The notes below the pieces were generated by a model. The model had not been told where the DNA came from. It worked only from the letters and a program-made list of their open reading frames with translations, and ran no database searches. A program made the translations under genes and the position numbers. Shown here piece by piece: positions 1-8,794 of a stretch of DNA of 64,000 bases. The number at the start of each line of letters is the position of its first letter. Within the stretch, counting starts at the first letter, position 1. Source of the DNA: Pseudomonas azotoformans (GTDB taxonomy: Bacteria; Pseudomonadota; Gammaproteobacteria; Pseudomonadales; Pseudomonadaceae); contig NZ_LT629702.1 in NCBI RefSeq assembly GCF_900103345.1, positions 4,154,001 to 4,218,000 of the forward strand. The letters run 5' to 3'.

Positions 1-657
1 ATCCACGCGCGCCTGGCCGCCAGTGTGGTGAAAGCCACGCGCATGGACCGCCCGGAATGGATCGTGGTCAGCCCCACCGATGGCCAGGTCTATTGCACCC
101 TCACCAACAATGCCAAGCGCGGTGAAGACGGCCAGCCGGTGGGCGGCCCCAACCCGCGTGAGAAAAACGTCTACGGCCAGATCCTGCGCTGGAAGGCCGA
201 CGCGGATAACCACGGTTCCACCGAATTCAGCTGGGACCTGTTCGTGGTGGCCGGCAACCCGGGCGTGCATGCCGGCACGCCGAAGGGCGGCTCGTCGAAC
301 ATCAACCCGCAGAACATGTTCAACAGCCCCGATGGCCTGGGTTTCGACAAGGCCGGGCGCTTGTGGATTCTCACCGATGGCGACTACAGCAACGCGGGTG
401 ACTTCGCCGGGATGGGCAATAACCAGATGCTCTGCGCCGACCCGTCCACCGGGGAAATCCGCCGTTTCATGGTCGGACCGGTAGCGTGCGAAGTGACAGG
501 CATCAGCTTCTCGCCGGATCAGAAGACGCTGTTTGTGGGGATTCAGCACCCAGGCGAAACCGGCGGTTCGACCTGGCCGGAACATCTGCCAAATGGCAAG
601 CCGCGCTCGTCAGTGATGGCAATTCGTAGGGATGATGGTGGGATAGTCGGCGCCTGA
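1..657 (+). CDS. PhoX family (DUF839) phosphatase, C-terminal part
   Basis: The reading frame is open from the first base, so this is the last 218 residues of a gene that begins upstream. PhoX proteins are Tat-exported, calcium/iron-dependent alkaline phosphatases that release phosphate from periplasmic phosphoesters. The visible part has the family's C-terminal features: a WIVVSPTDGQVYCTLTNN segment, the NMFNSPDGLGFDKAGRLWILTDGD stretch typical of the beta-propeller blades, and the closing GISFSPDQKTLFVGIQHPGE blade. The N-terminal Tat signal and most metal ligands lie outside the window. Two consecutive TGA codons end the frame, followed at once by a REP pair. The family call is firm; the exact substrate is not shown by the sequence. 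Confidence 0.85.
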   Translation: MHARLAASVVKATRMDRPEWIVVSPTDGQVYCTLTNNAKRGEDGQPVGGPNPREKNVYGQILRWKADADNHGSTEFSWDLFVVAGNPGVHAGTPKGGSSNINPQNMFNSPDGLGFDKAGRLWILTDGDYSNAGDFAGMGNNQMLCADPSTGEIRRFMVGPVACEVTGISFSPDQKTLFVGIQHPGETGGSTWPEHLPNGKPRSSVMAIRRDDGGIVGA

Positions 658-666
658 TGAGCCCTC

Positions 667-749
667 TTCGCGAGCAAGCCCGCTCCCACACTTGACCGAG
701 TTCCAGCATGAGAATGCGGTCGAATGTGAGAGCGGGCTTGCTCGCGAAG
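667..749. repeat. REP doublet (inverted pair)
   Basis: TTCGCGAGCAAGCCCGCTCC and its near-inverted copy AGAGCGGGCTTGCTCGCGAA are separated by about 36 bases, giving a long imperfect stem. It sits between phoX and srkA and may act as a transcript-end hairpin. It is a relative of the GTAGGAGCGAGCTTGCTCGC copies at 3501 and 38723. Confidence 0.85.
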
Positions 750-825
750 GCGTCCGCACAGTCACCACCTATCACTGTTACCATACCCGGCCGGACGCGG
801 CGCCCTGCTGCGCGCAGGAGTTCGC

Positions 826-1800
826 ATGGCCCACCCGTTTGAAACACTCACCCCCGACCTGGTCCTCGACGCTGTCGAAAGCATCGGTTTCCTCAGCGAT
901 GCGCGCGTATTGGCGCTCAACAGCTACGAAAACCGCGTCTACCAAGTGGGCATCGAAGACTCCGAGCCGCTGATCGCCAAGTTCTATCGCCCACAGCGCT
1001 GGACCAACGAGGCGATCCTCGAAGAACACCGCTTCACCTTCGAACTGGCCGAATGCGAAGTGCCGGTGGTCGCGCCACTGATCCACAACGGCGAAAGCCT
1101 GTTCGAACATGCCGGTTTCCGCTTCACCCTGTTCCCGCGCCGTGGCGGCCGTGCGCCAGAGCCAGGCAATCTCGATCAACTCTATCGCCTCGGGCAACTG
1201 CTCGGCCGTTTGCATGCGGTGGGCTCGACCCGCCCGTTCGAACACCGTGAAGCACTGGGCGTGAAGAACTTCGGTCACGATTCCCTCACCACCTTGTTGG
1301 AAGGCAATTTCATCCCCAAAAGCCTGCTGCCGGCCTACGAGTCCGTGGCCCGCGACCTGCTCAAGCGCGTGGAAGAGGTGTACAAGACCACGCCGCACAA
1401 AAACATCCGCATGCACGGCGATTGCCACCCCGGCAACATGATGTGCCGCGACGAGATGTTCCACATCGTTGACCTGGATGACTGCCGCATGGGCCCGGCG
1501 GTGCAGGACCTGTGGATGATGCTCGCCGGCGACCGCCAGGAATGCCTGGGGCAGCTGTCGGAATTGATGGACGGCTATCAAGAGTTCCACGACTTCGACC
1601 CGCGCGAACTGGCGCTGATCGAACCCCTGCGCGCCTTGCGCCTGATGCATTACAGCGCCTGGCTGGCACGGCGCTGGGATGACCCGGCGTTCCCCCATAG
1701 CTTTCCGTGGTTTGGCAGTGAGCGTTATTGGGGCGATCAGGTGTTGGCCTTGCGCGAACAGCTCTCGGCGTTGAATGAAGAGCCACTGAAGCTGTTTTGA
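826..1800 (+). CDS. srkA: Stress response kinase A (YihE/RdoA family)
   Basis: This is a 324-residue aminoglycoside-phosphotransferase-fold kinase, the usual length for SrkA. In E. coli SrkA is a cytosolic Ser/Thr protein kinase that protects against envelope and oxidative stress-induced death. The N terminus (LNSYENRVYQVGIED, then LIAKFYRPQRW carrying the ATP-contacting lysine near residue 51) matches the family. The catalytic loop is MHGDCHPGNMM and the metal-binding segment is VDLDDCRMGPAVQDLW. It stands alone between a REP doublet and rarD on the same strand. No cognate regulator is visible, so control cannot be read from the sequence. The assignment is confident; its substrates in Pseudomonas are not known to me. 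Confidence 0.92.
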   Translation: MAHPFETLTPDLVLDAVESIGFLSDARVLALNSYENRVYQVGIEDSEPLIAKFYRPQRWTNEAILEEHRFTFELAECEVPVVAPLIHNGESLFEHAGFRFTLFPRRGGRAPEPGNLDQLYRLGQLLGRLHAVGSTRPFEHREALGVKNFGHDSLTTLLEGNFIPKSLLPAYESVARDLLKRVEEVYKTTPHKNIRMHGDCHPGNMMCRDEMFHIVDLDDCRMGPAVQDLWMMLAGDRQECLGQLSELMDGYQEFHDFDPRELALIEPLRALRLMHYSAWLARRWDDPAFPHSFPWFGSERYWGDQVLALREQLSALNEEPLKLF

Positions 1801-1855
1801 CTGACAAATATCCTTACAATCGCGCTTTGTTAGCTGCCTAAGCAAGGACTCTGCA

Positions 1856-2740
1856 ATGCAAGCCGCCAACCCCCGCAAGGGGTACATCCTGGGCCTGAGC
1901 GCCTATGTCATCTGGGGTCTGTTCCCGCTCTACTTCAAAGCCATCGCCAGCGTACCCGCCGCCGAAATCATCGTGCACCGCGTGCTGTGGTCGGCGCTGT
2001 TCGGCGGTTTGCTGTTGATGGTGTGGAAACATCCCGGCTGGTTCCGCGAACTGCGTGACAACCCCAAGCGCCTGGCGATCCTGGCCCTCAGTGGTTCGTT
2101 GATCGCGGGTAACTGGCTGACCTACGTGTGGTCGGTGAACACCGGGCGCATGCTGGAAGCGAGCCTGGGTTACTACATCAACCCGTTGGTGAATGTGGTG
2201 CTGGGCATGTTGATCCTGGGTGAACGCCTGCGCCGTTTGCAGTGGGTCGCCGTTGGGCTGGCTGCGGTGGGTGTGGCGCAGCAGGTGTGGCAGGTGGGCA
2301 GCTTGCCGTGGGTATCGCTGGTACTGGCGTTGACCTTTGGTTTCTACGGGCTGATCCGCAAGCAGGCACCGGTGAAGGCGCTGCCGGGGCTGGTGGTGGA
2401 AACCTGGATGCTGGTGCCGATTGCGGTGGCATGGCTGCTGTTCAACCCGACCGCCCACAGTGCGCAGATGGAATTCTGGAGCACCTCCGAAGCCTGGTGG
2501 CTGGTGGCCGCCGGCCCGGTGACGCTGATCCCGCTGGTGTGTTTCAACGCCGCCGCACGGCATTTGCCCTATACCGCCCTGGGCTTTTTGCAGTATGTCG
2601 CGCCGACGCTGGTGTTGCTGGAGGCTGTGTTGCTTTTCGGCGAACACCTGGCGCCGAGCACCTTGACCGCCTTCGCCTTCATCTGGGCAGGCCTGGTGGT
2701 GTACAGCGTGGATATCTGGCTCAGCGCACGCAAACGCTGA
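1856..2740 (+). CDS. rarD: EamA-family transporter RarD
   Basis: This 294-residue, very hydrophobic inner-membrane protein has about ten predicted transmembrane segments in two EamA-type halves. It starts MQAANPRKGYILGLSAYVIWGLFPLYFKAI, the characteristic RarD opening with the GLFPLYFK motif. Further family landmarks are the EIIVHRVLWS segment and GNWLTYVWSVN. RarD proteins are named for a chloramphenicol-sensitive phenotype, but the transported solute is not established. AAGGA lies a short way upstream of the ATG. It is followed by a non-coding stretch with two TTATCCACA boxes and then by convergent gcvR-like. Confidence 0.92.
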   Translation: MQAANPRKGYILGLSAYVIWGLFPLYFKAIASVPAAEIIVHRVLWSALFGGLLLMVWKHPGWFRELRDNPKRLAILALSGSLIAGNWLTYVWSVNTGRMLEASLGYYINPLVNVVLGMLILGERLRRLQWVAVGLAAVGVAQQVWQVGSLPWVSLVLALTFGFYGLIRKQAPVKALPGLVVETWMLVPIAVAWLLFNPTAHSAQMEFWSTSEAWWLVAAGPVTLIPLVCFNAAARHLPYTALGFLQYVAPTLVLLEAVLLFGEHLAPSTLTAFAFIWAGLVVYSVDIWLSARKR

Positions 2741-2963
2741 TCAAATAACGTACAAACATCTGCAAGCCATGATCTGCGTGGCTTGCAGGCATCCACCCCA
2801 AGGTTATCCACAACCTGATCCCCGCCATTTGTGCACAAGCCCTTGAAACTGCTCGTTTTTTGCTCAAATAGCGAAGAAGCCCGGCCCACGTGGCCTGGCG
2901 TCGTGTCTCTACAGGTTATCCACAGGCCCATGCAAGATTTCCCTGCATAACCCTGTGGGCAGA
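2741..2963. repeat. Intergenic region with two TTATCCACA repeats
   Basis: This stretch lies between convergent rarD and the gcvR-like gene. It holds perfect TTATCCACA sequences at 2804-2812 and 2916-2924. The first has GATCTGC 33 bases and a GTGGCTTGC element 26 bases before the box, the same spacing seen in the fourth unit of the array near 41.4 kb. A third perfect box in reverse orientation lies just inside the ACT-protein gene at 3273-3281. I see no gene here. Confidence 0.6.
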
Positions 2964-3476
2964 TTATTCCTCGTGGTGCAGCTCCACCATCAGATCATCG
3001 GCCAGGGTTTCCAGGGACAACTGCAAGGTATCCAGGGATAACGCTGCCGGCACCTGCAACAGGGCCTCGGCGGTAAACAACGGATCACCGCTCATGGGCG
3101 CCGGGCGCACGTCCGTGCTCAGGCTCTCCAGGTTCACGCCCTGCTTGCTCAGCAGCGCCGTGATCTCGCGCACAATGCCCGCACGGTCATTGCCCACCAG
3201 CGTCATCATGATCGACTTGGAGGCCGAGGCCTGCCCGCTACTGCCCTCGCCCACCAGCACGCGAATGCCGTGTGTGGATAAGTCCTCCAGCGCGCCGACC
3301 AACGCCTGACGGTTCTCTGTGGGAACGCTGACCCGCAGGATCCCGGCAAATTGCCCGGCCATGTGCGCCATACGGCTTTCCAGCCAGTTGCCACCCTGGG
3401 CGGCGATGTTCTGCGCAATGCGCTCCACCAGACCGGGTTTGTCGGCGGCGATAATTGTGAGTACAAGATGGTCCAT
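2964..3476 (-). CDS. ACT-domain protein, glycine cleavage repressor (GcvR) family
   Basis: The 170-residue protein has two tandem ACT domains, roughly residues 1-80 and 88-165. The first carries HLVLTIIAADKPGLVERIAQ and the second IMMTLVGNDRAGIVREITALL. This is the arrangement of GcvR, which in E. coli binds GcvA and modulates glycine cleavage genes in response to glycine. The frame stays open further upstream to 3533, but that stretch is read-through of a REP sequence. The ATG at 3476, giving MDHLVLTIIAADKPG, fits the family. No GcvA is adjacent, so the regulatory partner is inferred only from the family. Confidence 0.8.
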   Translation of the reverse strand: MDHLVLTIIAADKPGLVERIAQNIAAQGGNWLESRMAHMAGQFAGILRVSVPTENRQALVGALEDLSTHGIRVLVGEGSSGQASASKSIMMTLVGNDRAGIVREITALLSKQGVNLESLSTDVRPAPMSGDPLFTAEALLQVPAALSLDTLQLSLETLADDLMVELHHEE

Positions 3477-3500
3477 GGCGAAGCCCTCTGGTGCATGACC

Positions 3501-3601
3501 TGTAGGAGCGAGCTTGCTCGCGAAAAACGTCAACGATAACGCAGCGTGTTCAGACAGCTCGCGTCGCCCACTCGTTTTTCGCGAGCAAGCTCGCTCCTAC
3601 A
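3501..3601. repeat. REP doublet, GTAGGAGCGAGCTTGC type
   Basis: Two copies of TGTAGGAGCGAGCTTGCTCG in inverted orientation are separated by about 55 bases between the divergently transcribed ACT-protein gene and glcB. The same element, oriented the same way, occurs at 38723-38821. The rest of the gap up to 3840 is the glcB upstream region. Confidence 0.9.
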
Positions 3602-3765
3602 AGGTGGACGTGCGGCCGCCCGAAAACAAATCGTGTACCATTTTTATATTTATCTGGAACAATCCAATAGTTTTTTGAGAACATCCGGTTCTCCGCTGTG
3701 ACCGTACGACCAAAGTGGGTCGCTAAACGACGTATTTAGTCTAATTTTCACAACCGCAAGTCATC

Positions 3766-3793
3766 ATGTAGTATGCCCAACCGTGCACTACAT
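3766..3793. promoter_or_regulatory. Palindrome upstream of glcB, candidate operator
   Basis: ATGTAGT and its exact inverse ACTACAT are separated by 14 bases and end 47 bases before the glcB ATG. The surrounding 3610-3800 stretch is clearly more A+T rich than the genes on either side, as expected for a promoter. The regulator is unknown, and a chance 7-base inverted repeat cannot be excluded. Confidence 0.35.
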
Positions 3794-3840
3794 AATGAAA
3801 ATCTGAAAAAGCGCATAAGCTCCGCAGAGTGAGGCAAGCA

Positions 3841-6018
3841 ATGACTGAACACGTTCAAGTCGGTGGCCTGCAGGTCGCCAAAGTCCTGTTCGACTTCGTG
3901 AACAACGAAGCCATTCCCGGCACCGGCATCACTGCCGACCAGTTCTGGGCCGGTGCCGACAAGGTCATCCACGACCTGGCACCGAAGAACAAAGCCCTAC
4001 TCGCCAAACGCGACGATTTCCAAGCGCGGATCGATACCTGGCACCAGACTCACGCAGGCCAGGCGCACGACCCGGTGGCCTACAAGGCCTTCCTGCAAGA
4101 CATTGGATACCTGCTGCCAGAAGCCGCGGATTTCCAGGCCACGACCCAAAACGTCGATGACGAAATCGCCCGCATGGCCGGCCCGCAGCTGGTGGTGCCG
4201 GTGATGAACGCGCGCTTTGCCCTCAACGCCTCGAATGCGCGCTGGGGCTCGCTGTATGACGCGCTGTACGGCACCGACGCCATCAGCGAAGCCGACGGCG
4301 CCGAAAAGGGCCAGGGCTACAACAAGGTCCGTGGCGACAAGGTGATCGCCTTCGCCCGCGCCTTCCTCGATGAGGCCGCCCCGCTCAGCGCCGGCAGCCA
4401 TGTGGAGTCGACCGGCTACAAGATCGTTGATGGCACGCTGATCGTCAGCCTCAAGGGCGGCAGCAATAGCGGCCTGCGCGACGACTCGCAACTGATCGGC
4501 TTCCAGGGTGACAGCGCCCAACCGATTGCGATCCTGCTGAAACACAACGGCCTGCACTTCGAAATCCAGATCGACGCCAGCACCCCGGTCGGCCAGACCG
4601 ACGCCGCCGGCGTCAAAGACGTGCTGGTGGAAGCCGCGCTGACCACCATCATGGACTGCGAAGACTCCGTCGCCGCCGTGGATGCCGACGACAAAGTGGT
4701 GATCTACCGCAACTGGCTCGGCCTGATGAAGGGCGACCTGGCCGAAGAAGTGGCCAAGGGCGGCAAGACCTTCACCCGCACCATGAACGCCGACCGCGTG
4801 TACACCGGCGTAAATGGCCAGGACGTGACGCTGCATGGCCGTTCGCTGTTGTTCGTGCGCAACGTGGGTCATCTGATGACCATCGACGCGATCCTCGACA
4901 AAGACGGCAACGAAGTGCCCGAAGGCATTCTCGACGGGCTGATCACCAGCCTGGCGGCGATTCACAGCCTCAATGGCAACAGCAGCCGCAAGAACAGCCG
5001 CACCGGTTCCGTGTACATCGTGAAACCGAAGATGCACGGCCCGGAAGAAGCCGCGTTCACCAACGAGCTGTTCGGCCGCATCGAAGACGTGCTGAACCTG
5101 CCGCGCAATACCCTGAAAGTCGGGATCATGGACGAGGAACGCCGCACCACGGTCAACCTCAAGGCCTGCATCAAGGCCGCCAGCGAGCGTGTGGTGTTTA
5201 TCAACACCGGTTTCCTCGACCGTACCGGCGACGAGATCCACACCTCCATGGAAGCCGGCGCGATGGTGCGCAAGGCGGCAATGAAGGCAGAAAAATGGAT
5301 CGGCGCCTATGAAAACTGGAACGTCGATATCGGCTTGAGCACCGGGCTGCAAGGCCGTGCGCAGATCGGTAAAGGCATGTGGGCGATGCCCGACCTGATG
5401 GAGGCGATGCTCGAACAGAAAATCGCCCACCCACTGGCCGGCGCCAACACCGCGTGGGTACCGTCGCCTACGGCGGCTGCGCTGCACGTGTTGCACTACC
5501 ACAAGGTCGACGTATTCGCCCGCCAGGCCGAATTGGCCAAGCGCGAACGCGCGTCGGTGGACGACATCCTGACCATTCCCCTGGCAACCAACACCGATTG
5601 GTCTGACGAAGAGATCCGCAACGAGCTGGACAACAACGCCCAAGGCATCCTGGGCTATGTGGTGCGCTGGATCGACCAAGGCGTCGGCTGTTCGAAAGTG
5701 CCGGACATCAACGATGTGGGCCTGATGGAAGACCGCGCCACCCTGCGTATCTCCAGCCAGCACATCGCCAACTGGCTGCGCCATGGCATCGTCAACGAAG
5801 CCCAGGTGATGGAAAGCCTCAAGCGCATGGCGCCGGTGGTCGACCGTCAGAATGCCGGGGACAAACTGTATCGCCCGCTGGCACCGGATTTCGACAGCAA
5901 CATCGCGTTCCAGGCAGCGGTGGAGTTGGTGATTGAAGGGACCCAGCAGCCAAACGGGTACACCGAGCCGGTATTGCACCGTCGGCGTCGGGAGTTCAAG
6001 GCTAAGAACGGCCTGTAA
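3841..6018 (+). CDS. glcB: Malate synthase G
   Basis: A 725-residue enzyme, matching isoform G rather than the shorter isoform A. It condenses glyoxylate with acetyl-CoA to malate, the second step of the glyoxylate bypass, in the cytosol. The N terminus ([26 protein letters not shown]) and [19 protein letters not shown] with the metal- and substrate-binding acidic residues are characteristic. So are [20 protein letters not shown] and the C-terminal region [22 protein letters not shown]. An upstream in-frame GTG at 3829 exists, but GAGG at 3831-3834 lies 6 bases before the ATG at 3841, so I prefer that start. A strong hairpin terminator follows immediately. Confidence 0.96.
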   Translation: MTEHVQVGGLQVAKVLFDFVNNEAIPGTGITADQFWAGADKVIHDLAPKNKALLAKRDDFQARIDTWHQTHAGQAHDPVAYKAFLQDIGYLLPEAADFQATTQNVDDEIARMAGPQLVVPVMNARFALNASNARWGSLYDALYGTDAISEADGAEKGQGYNKVRGDKVIAFARAFLDEAAPLSAGSHVESTGYKIVDGTLIVSLKGGSNSGLRDDSQLIGFQGDSAQPIAILLKHNGLHFEIQIDASTPVGQTDAAGVKDVLVEAALTTIMDCEDSVAAVDADDKVVIYRNWLGLMKGDLAEEVAKGGKTFTRTMNADRVYTGVNGQDVTLHGRSLLFVRNVGHLMTIDAILDKDGNEVPEGILDGLITSLAAIHSLNGNSSRKNSRTGSVYIVKPKMHGPEEAAFTNELFGRIEDVLNLPRNTLKVGIMDEERRTTVNLKACIKAASERVVFINTGFLDRTGDEIHTSMEAGAMVRKAAMKAEKWIGAYENWNVDIGLSTGLQGRAQIGKGMWAMPDLMEAMLEQKIAHPLAGANTAWVPSPTAAALHVLHYHKVDVFARQAELAKRERASVDDILTIPLATNTDWSDEEIRNELDNNAQGILGYVVRWIDQGVGCSKVPDINDVGLMEDRATLRISSQHIANWLRHGIVNEAQVMESLKRMAPVVDRQNAGDKLYRPLAPDFDSNIAFQAAVELVIEGTQQPNGYTEPVLHRRRREFKAKNGL

Positions 6019-6021
6019 ATG

Positions 6022-6058
6022 AAAAAGCCCTGATCGAGAGATCGGGGCTTTTTCTTTT
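6022..6058 (+). terminator. Rho-independent terminator of glcB
   Basis: A 14-base-pair stem with one G-T pair (AAAAAGCCCTGATC against GATCGGGGCTTTTT) encloses a GAGA tetraloop and is followed by CTTTT. The A-rich left arm also makes it able to terminate in the reverse direction. Confidence 0.93.
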
Positions 6059-6084
6059 GGGGTTGTGGTGGCTGAACTGGCGCT

Positions 6085-6154
6085 ATCGGGGGCAAGCCCC
6101 TCCCACAACTAATAGGCGGCGCAGCAAACATGTGGGAGGGGGCTTGCCCCCGAT
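6085..6154. repeat. REP doublet, GGGGGCTTGCCCCC type
   Basis: ATCGGGGGCAAGCCCCTCCC and its inverse are separated by about 25 bases. The doublet lies between the glcB terminator and the convergent receiver gene. Confidence 0.9.
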
Positions 6155-6178
6155 GAGGCCGTTATCTACACCGCAGAA

Positions 6179-6646
6179 TCAGGACGCCATCCCCAACTCG
6201 CGCTTGACCATCTTCGCCAACTTCACGCTATCAATCGGCTTGAGCAAGAAGTCCACCACGCTCAAATGCATCGCGTCGATCACGTCCGGCGCTTCCGCGT
6301 CCCCCGACATGATGATGATCGGCAACGCCGCCCGGGTGGACTCACGCACTTGTCGGATCAGTTCCAGGCCATTGCTGGGCGCCATGCGCAGGTCGGTGAT
6401 CAGCAAACCAATGGAGCTACTGGACTTCAACAAATCCCACGCCGCTTCACCACTGTCGGCAGTCATGCAGCGAATACCGTCCAGCCCCAGGATTTCCGCC
6501 AGCAGTTCACGCGCGTCCTTGTCATCGTCAACAATCAACACGCGTTGTGGCGGTAAATCAGGCTCCAGCATCACGGCGCTCAGCGCCTCACGCTCGGCAT
6601 CGCTCAAAATATCGTGGTCGGACATACGGTTCTCAGCAATTCTCAT
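6179..6646 (-). CDS. Single-domain response regulator (receiver only)
   Basis: A 155-residue CheY-like protein with one REC domain from about residue 33 to the end and no output domain. The acidic pocket is VLIVDDDKD, the phosphoacceptor is the aspartate in LLITDLRM, and the conserved lysine is in FLLKPID. The first about 30 residues form a charged leader. An internal ATG at 6625 is possible, but GGGAG four bases before the first ATG supports 6646. No histidine kinase is adjacent, so its partner is unknown. It is divergent from the DUF294 gene, sharing a 186-base upstream region. Confidence 0.82.
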   Translation of the reverse strand: MRIAENRMSDHDILSDAEREALSAVMLEPDLPPQRVLIVDDDKDARELLAEILGLDGIRCMTADSGEAAWDLLKSSSSIGLLITDLRMAPSNGLELIRQVRESTRAALPIIIMSGDAEAPDVIDAMHLSVVDFLLKPIDSVKLAKMVKRELGMAS

Positions 6647-6832
6647 CTAGCTCCCAGCACACTCGTCAGACATCTGCGGAAGGGCGATCAATGTGCACTT
6701 CGTCGGAAAGTTTGACTAGTGGGTGTTCTACGGGGTTTGGACGATAGTCATGTAAGGTTTTTCCCTAGGTGTGTGCCGTTTGTATCGACCTAGACTTACG
6801 TCCAATGGGCACCCGCTGCGCAGGAGTCGACC

Positions 6833-8794
6833 ATGAGGGACGATAACGACAAAAAAACTGCGGTCACTGTTATGAGTAAAGCTGATGCCTACGCCCAGGC
6901 GGGGAAAACTGCTGTATTGCAAAATATCCACGGCACCCTGCAATTCCTGCAACGTTTCCCGCCGTTCAACCAGATGGAAAACGCGCACCTGGCGTTTTTG
7001 GTGGAACAGTGCCAGTTACGCTTCTACAGCCCCGGCGACAGCATCCTCAAACCGTCGGGCGGGCCGGTAGAGCATTTTTATATCGTCAAGCAGGGCCGGG
7101 TCGTGGGCGAGCGGCCGGACAGCGCCGAAACCACCTTTGAAATCACTACGGGCGAATGCTTCCCCCTGGCAGCCCTGCTCGGTGAACGGGCCACCCGCAC
7201 CGAGCACAAGGCCGCCGAAGACACCTTCTGCCTGCAACTGAACAAACCGGCGTTTATCAAGCTGTTCGCGCTGTCCAGCGCGTTTCGCGACTTTGCCCTG
7301 CGCGGCGTCAGCAGCCTGTTGGACCAGGTCAACCAGCAAGTGCAGCAAAAGGCGGTGGAAACCCTCGGCACTCAATACTCGCTGAACACTCGCCTGGGTG
7401 AATTGGCCATGCGCCACCCGGTAACGTGCAGCCCAGTCACGCCGCTGCGCGAGGCCGTTACGCTGATGCATGAGCAGCAGGTGGGCAGTATCGTGATCGT
7501 CGATGAACACAAAGCGCCCCTGGGGATTTTCACCCTGCGCGACCTGCGCCAGGTGGTGGCCGATGGCAACAGCGATTTTAGCCGGGCCATTGAAGCCCAT
7601 ATGACCCAGGCACCGTTCTTCCTGACCCCTGACCACAGCGCCTTCGACGCCGCTATCGCCATGACCGAACGGCATATCGCCCATGTGTGCCTGGTCAAGG
7701 AGCAGCGCCTGTGCGGTGTGGTGTCCGAGCGCGACCTGTTTTCCCTGCAACGCGTGGACCTGGTGCACCTGGCGCGCACCATCCGCAACGCACCGCGGGT
7801 GGATAACCTGGTGGCGATTCGCGGTGAAATCGGTCAACTGGTGGAGCGCATGCTGGCCCATGGCGCGTCGTCCACCCAGATCACCCACATTATTACCCTG
7901 CTCAACGACCACACCGTGTGCCGGGTGATCGAACTGACCTTGGCCGAAAAAGGCGACCCTGGGGTGCCGTTCAGCTGGTTGTGCTTTGGCAGCGAAGGCC
8001 GCCGCGAACAGACGCTGTACACCGACCAGGACAACGGCATCCTGTTCGACGCCAAGGACGCCGCCGAAGCGGCCGAGATGCGGGGCCGACTGCTGCCGCT
8101 GGCACAGCAGATCAACCAGAGCCTGGCACTGTGCGGGTTCAGCCTGTGCAAAGGCAATATCATGGCTGGCAACCCGGAACTGTGCCTGTCGCGGGCCGAA
8201 TGGGCGCGGCGTTTTGCGGCGTTTATCCGCGAGGCCACGCCGGAGAATCTGCTGGGTTCCAGCATTTATTTCGATCTGCGCGTGGTGTGGGGCGATGAAC
8301 GTGGCTGCGAGCAACTGCGCCAGGGCATTCTGGATCAGGTCGTGGACAACCGGTTGTTCCAACGCATGCTGGCCGAGAACGCGTTGCGTCAGCGCCCGCC
8401 TGTAGGACGTTTCCGCGAGTTTGTGCTGACCCGTAAAGGTGGCGAAAAAGCCACCCTCGACCTCAAGGTGCAGGGCCTTACGCCGTTTGTGGACGGCGCG
8501 CGCCTGCTGGCCCTGGCCAATGGTATCCATGCCAACAACACCCTGGAGCGCCTGCGCCAACTGGTGGTCAAGGAAGTCATTGAGCCCCTGGACGGCGCCG
8601 CCTATGAAGAGGCTTACCACTTTATCCAGCAAACCCGCATGCAGCAGCACCAGTTGCAGACCCGCGAGAACCAGCCGTACTCCAACCGTGTCGACCCCGA
8701 CAGCCTCAACCATCTGGACCGGCGCATCCTGCGGGAATCCCTGCGCCAGGCCCAACGCCTGCAAAGCAGCCTGACGTTGCGGTATCAGCTGTGA
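6833..8794 (+). CDS. cNMP-binding / CBS / DUF294 nucleotidyltransferase-like protein
   Basis: This 653-residue cytosolic protein has, in order, a cyclic-nucleotide-binding-like domain (about 40-160) and a pair of CBS domains (about 180-305). These are followed by a DUF294 nucleotidyltransferase-like domain (about 340-480, with GSEGRREQTLYTDQDNGILFD, the GS and D-x-D type motif) and the DUF294 C-terminal domain. The layout matches proteins proposed as signal-transducing nucleotidyltransferases; the substrate is not known to me. AGGAG lies 7 bases before the ATG at 6833, so that start is preferred over ATG 6872. The stop overlaps the exonuclease start (GTGA), indicating translational coupling. 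Confidence 0.85.
   Translation: MRDDNDKKTAVTVMSKADAYAQAGKTAVLQNIHGTLQFLQRFPPFNQMENAHLAFLVEQCQLRFYSPGDSILKPSGGPVEHFYIVKQGRVVGERPDSAETTFEITTGECFPLAALLGERATRTEHKAAEDTFCLQLNKPAFIKLFALSSAFRDFALRGVSSLLDQVNQQVQQKAVETLGTQYSLNTRLGELAMRHPVTCSPVTPLREAVTLMHEQQVGSIVIVDEHKAPLGIFTLRDLRQVVADGNSDFSRAIEAHMTQAPFFLTPDHSAFDAAIAMTERHIAHVCLVKEQRLCGVVSERDLFSLQRVDLVHLARTIRNAPRVDNLVAIRGEIGQLVERMLAHGASSTQITHIITLLNDHTVCRVIELTLAEKGDPGVPFSWLCFGSEGRREQTLYTDQDNGILFDAKDAAEAAEMRGRLLPLAQQINQSLALCGFSLCKGNIMAGNPELCLSRAEWARRFAAFIREATPENLLGSSIYFDLRVVWGDERGCEQLRQGILDQVVDNRLFQRMLAENALRQRPPVGRFREFVLTRKGGEKATLDLKVQGLTPFVDGARLLALANGIHANNTLERLRQLVVKEVIEPLDGAAYEEAYHFIQQTRMQQHQLQTRENQPYSNRVDPDSLNHLDRRILRESLRQAQRLQSSLTLRYQL

Noticed and set aside
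3997..6108. 703-codon reading frame on the minus strand opposite glcB
   Set aside because: It mirrors a confidently identified gene and its protein is histidine- and valine-rich low-complexity typical of an antisense shadow in high G+C DNA.
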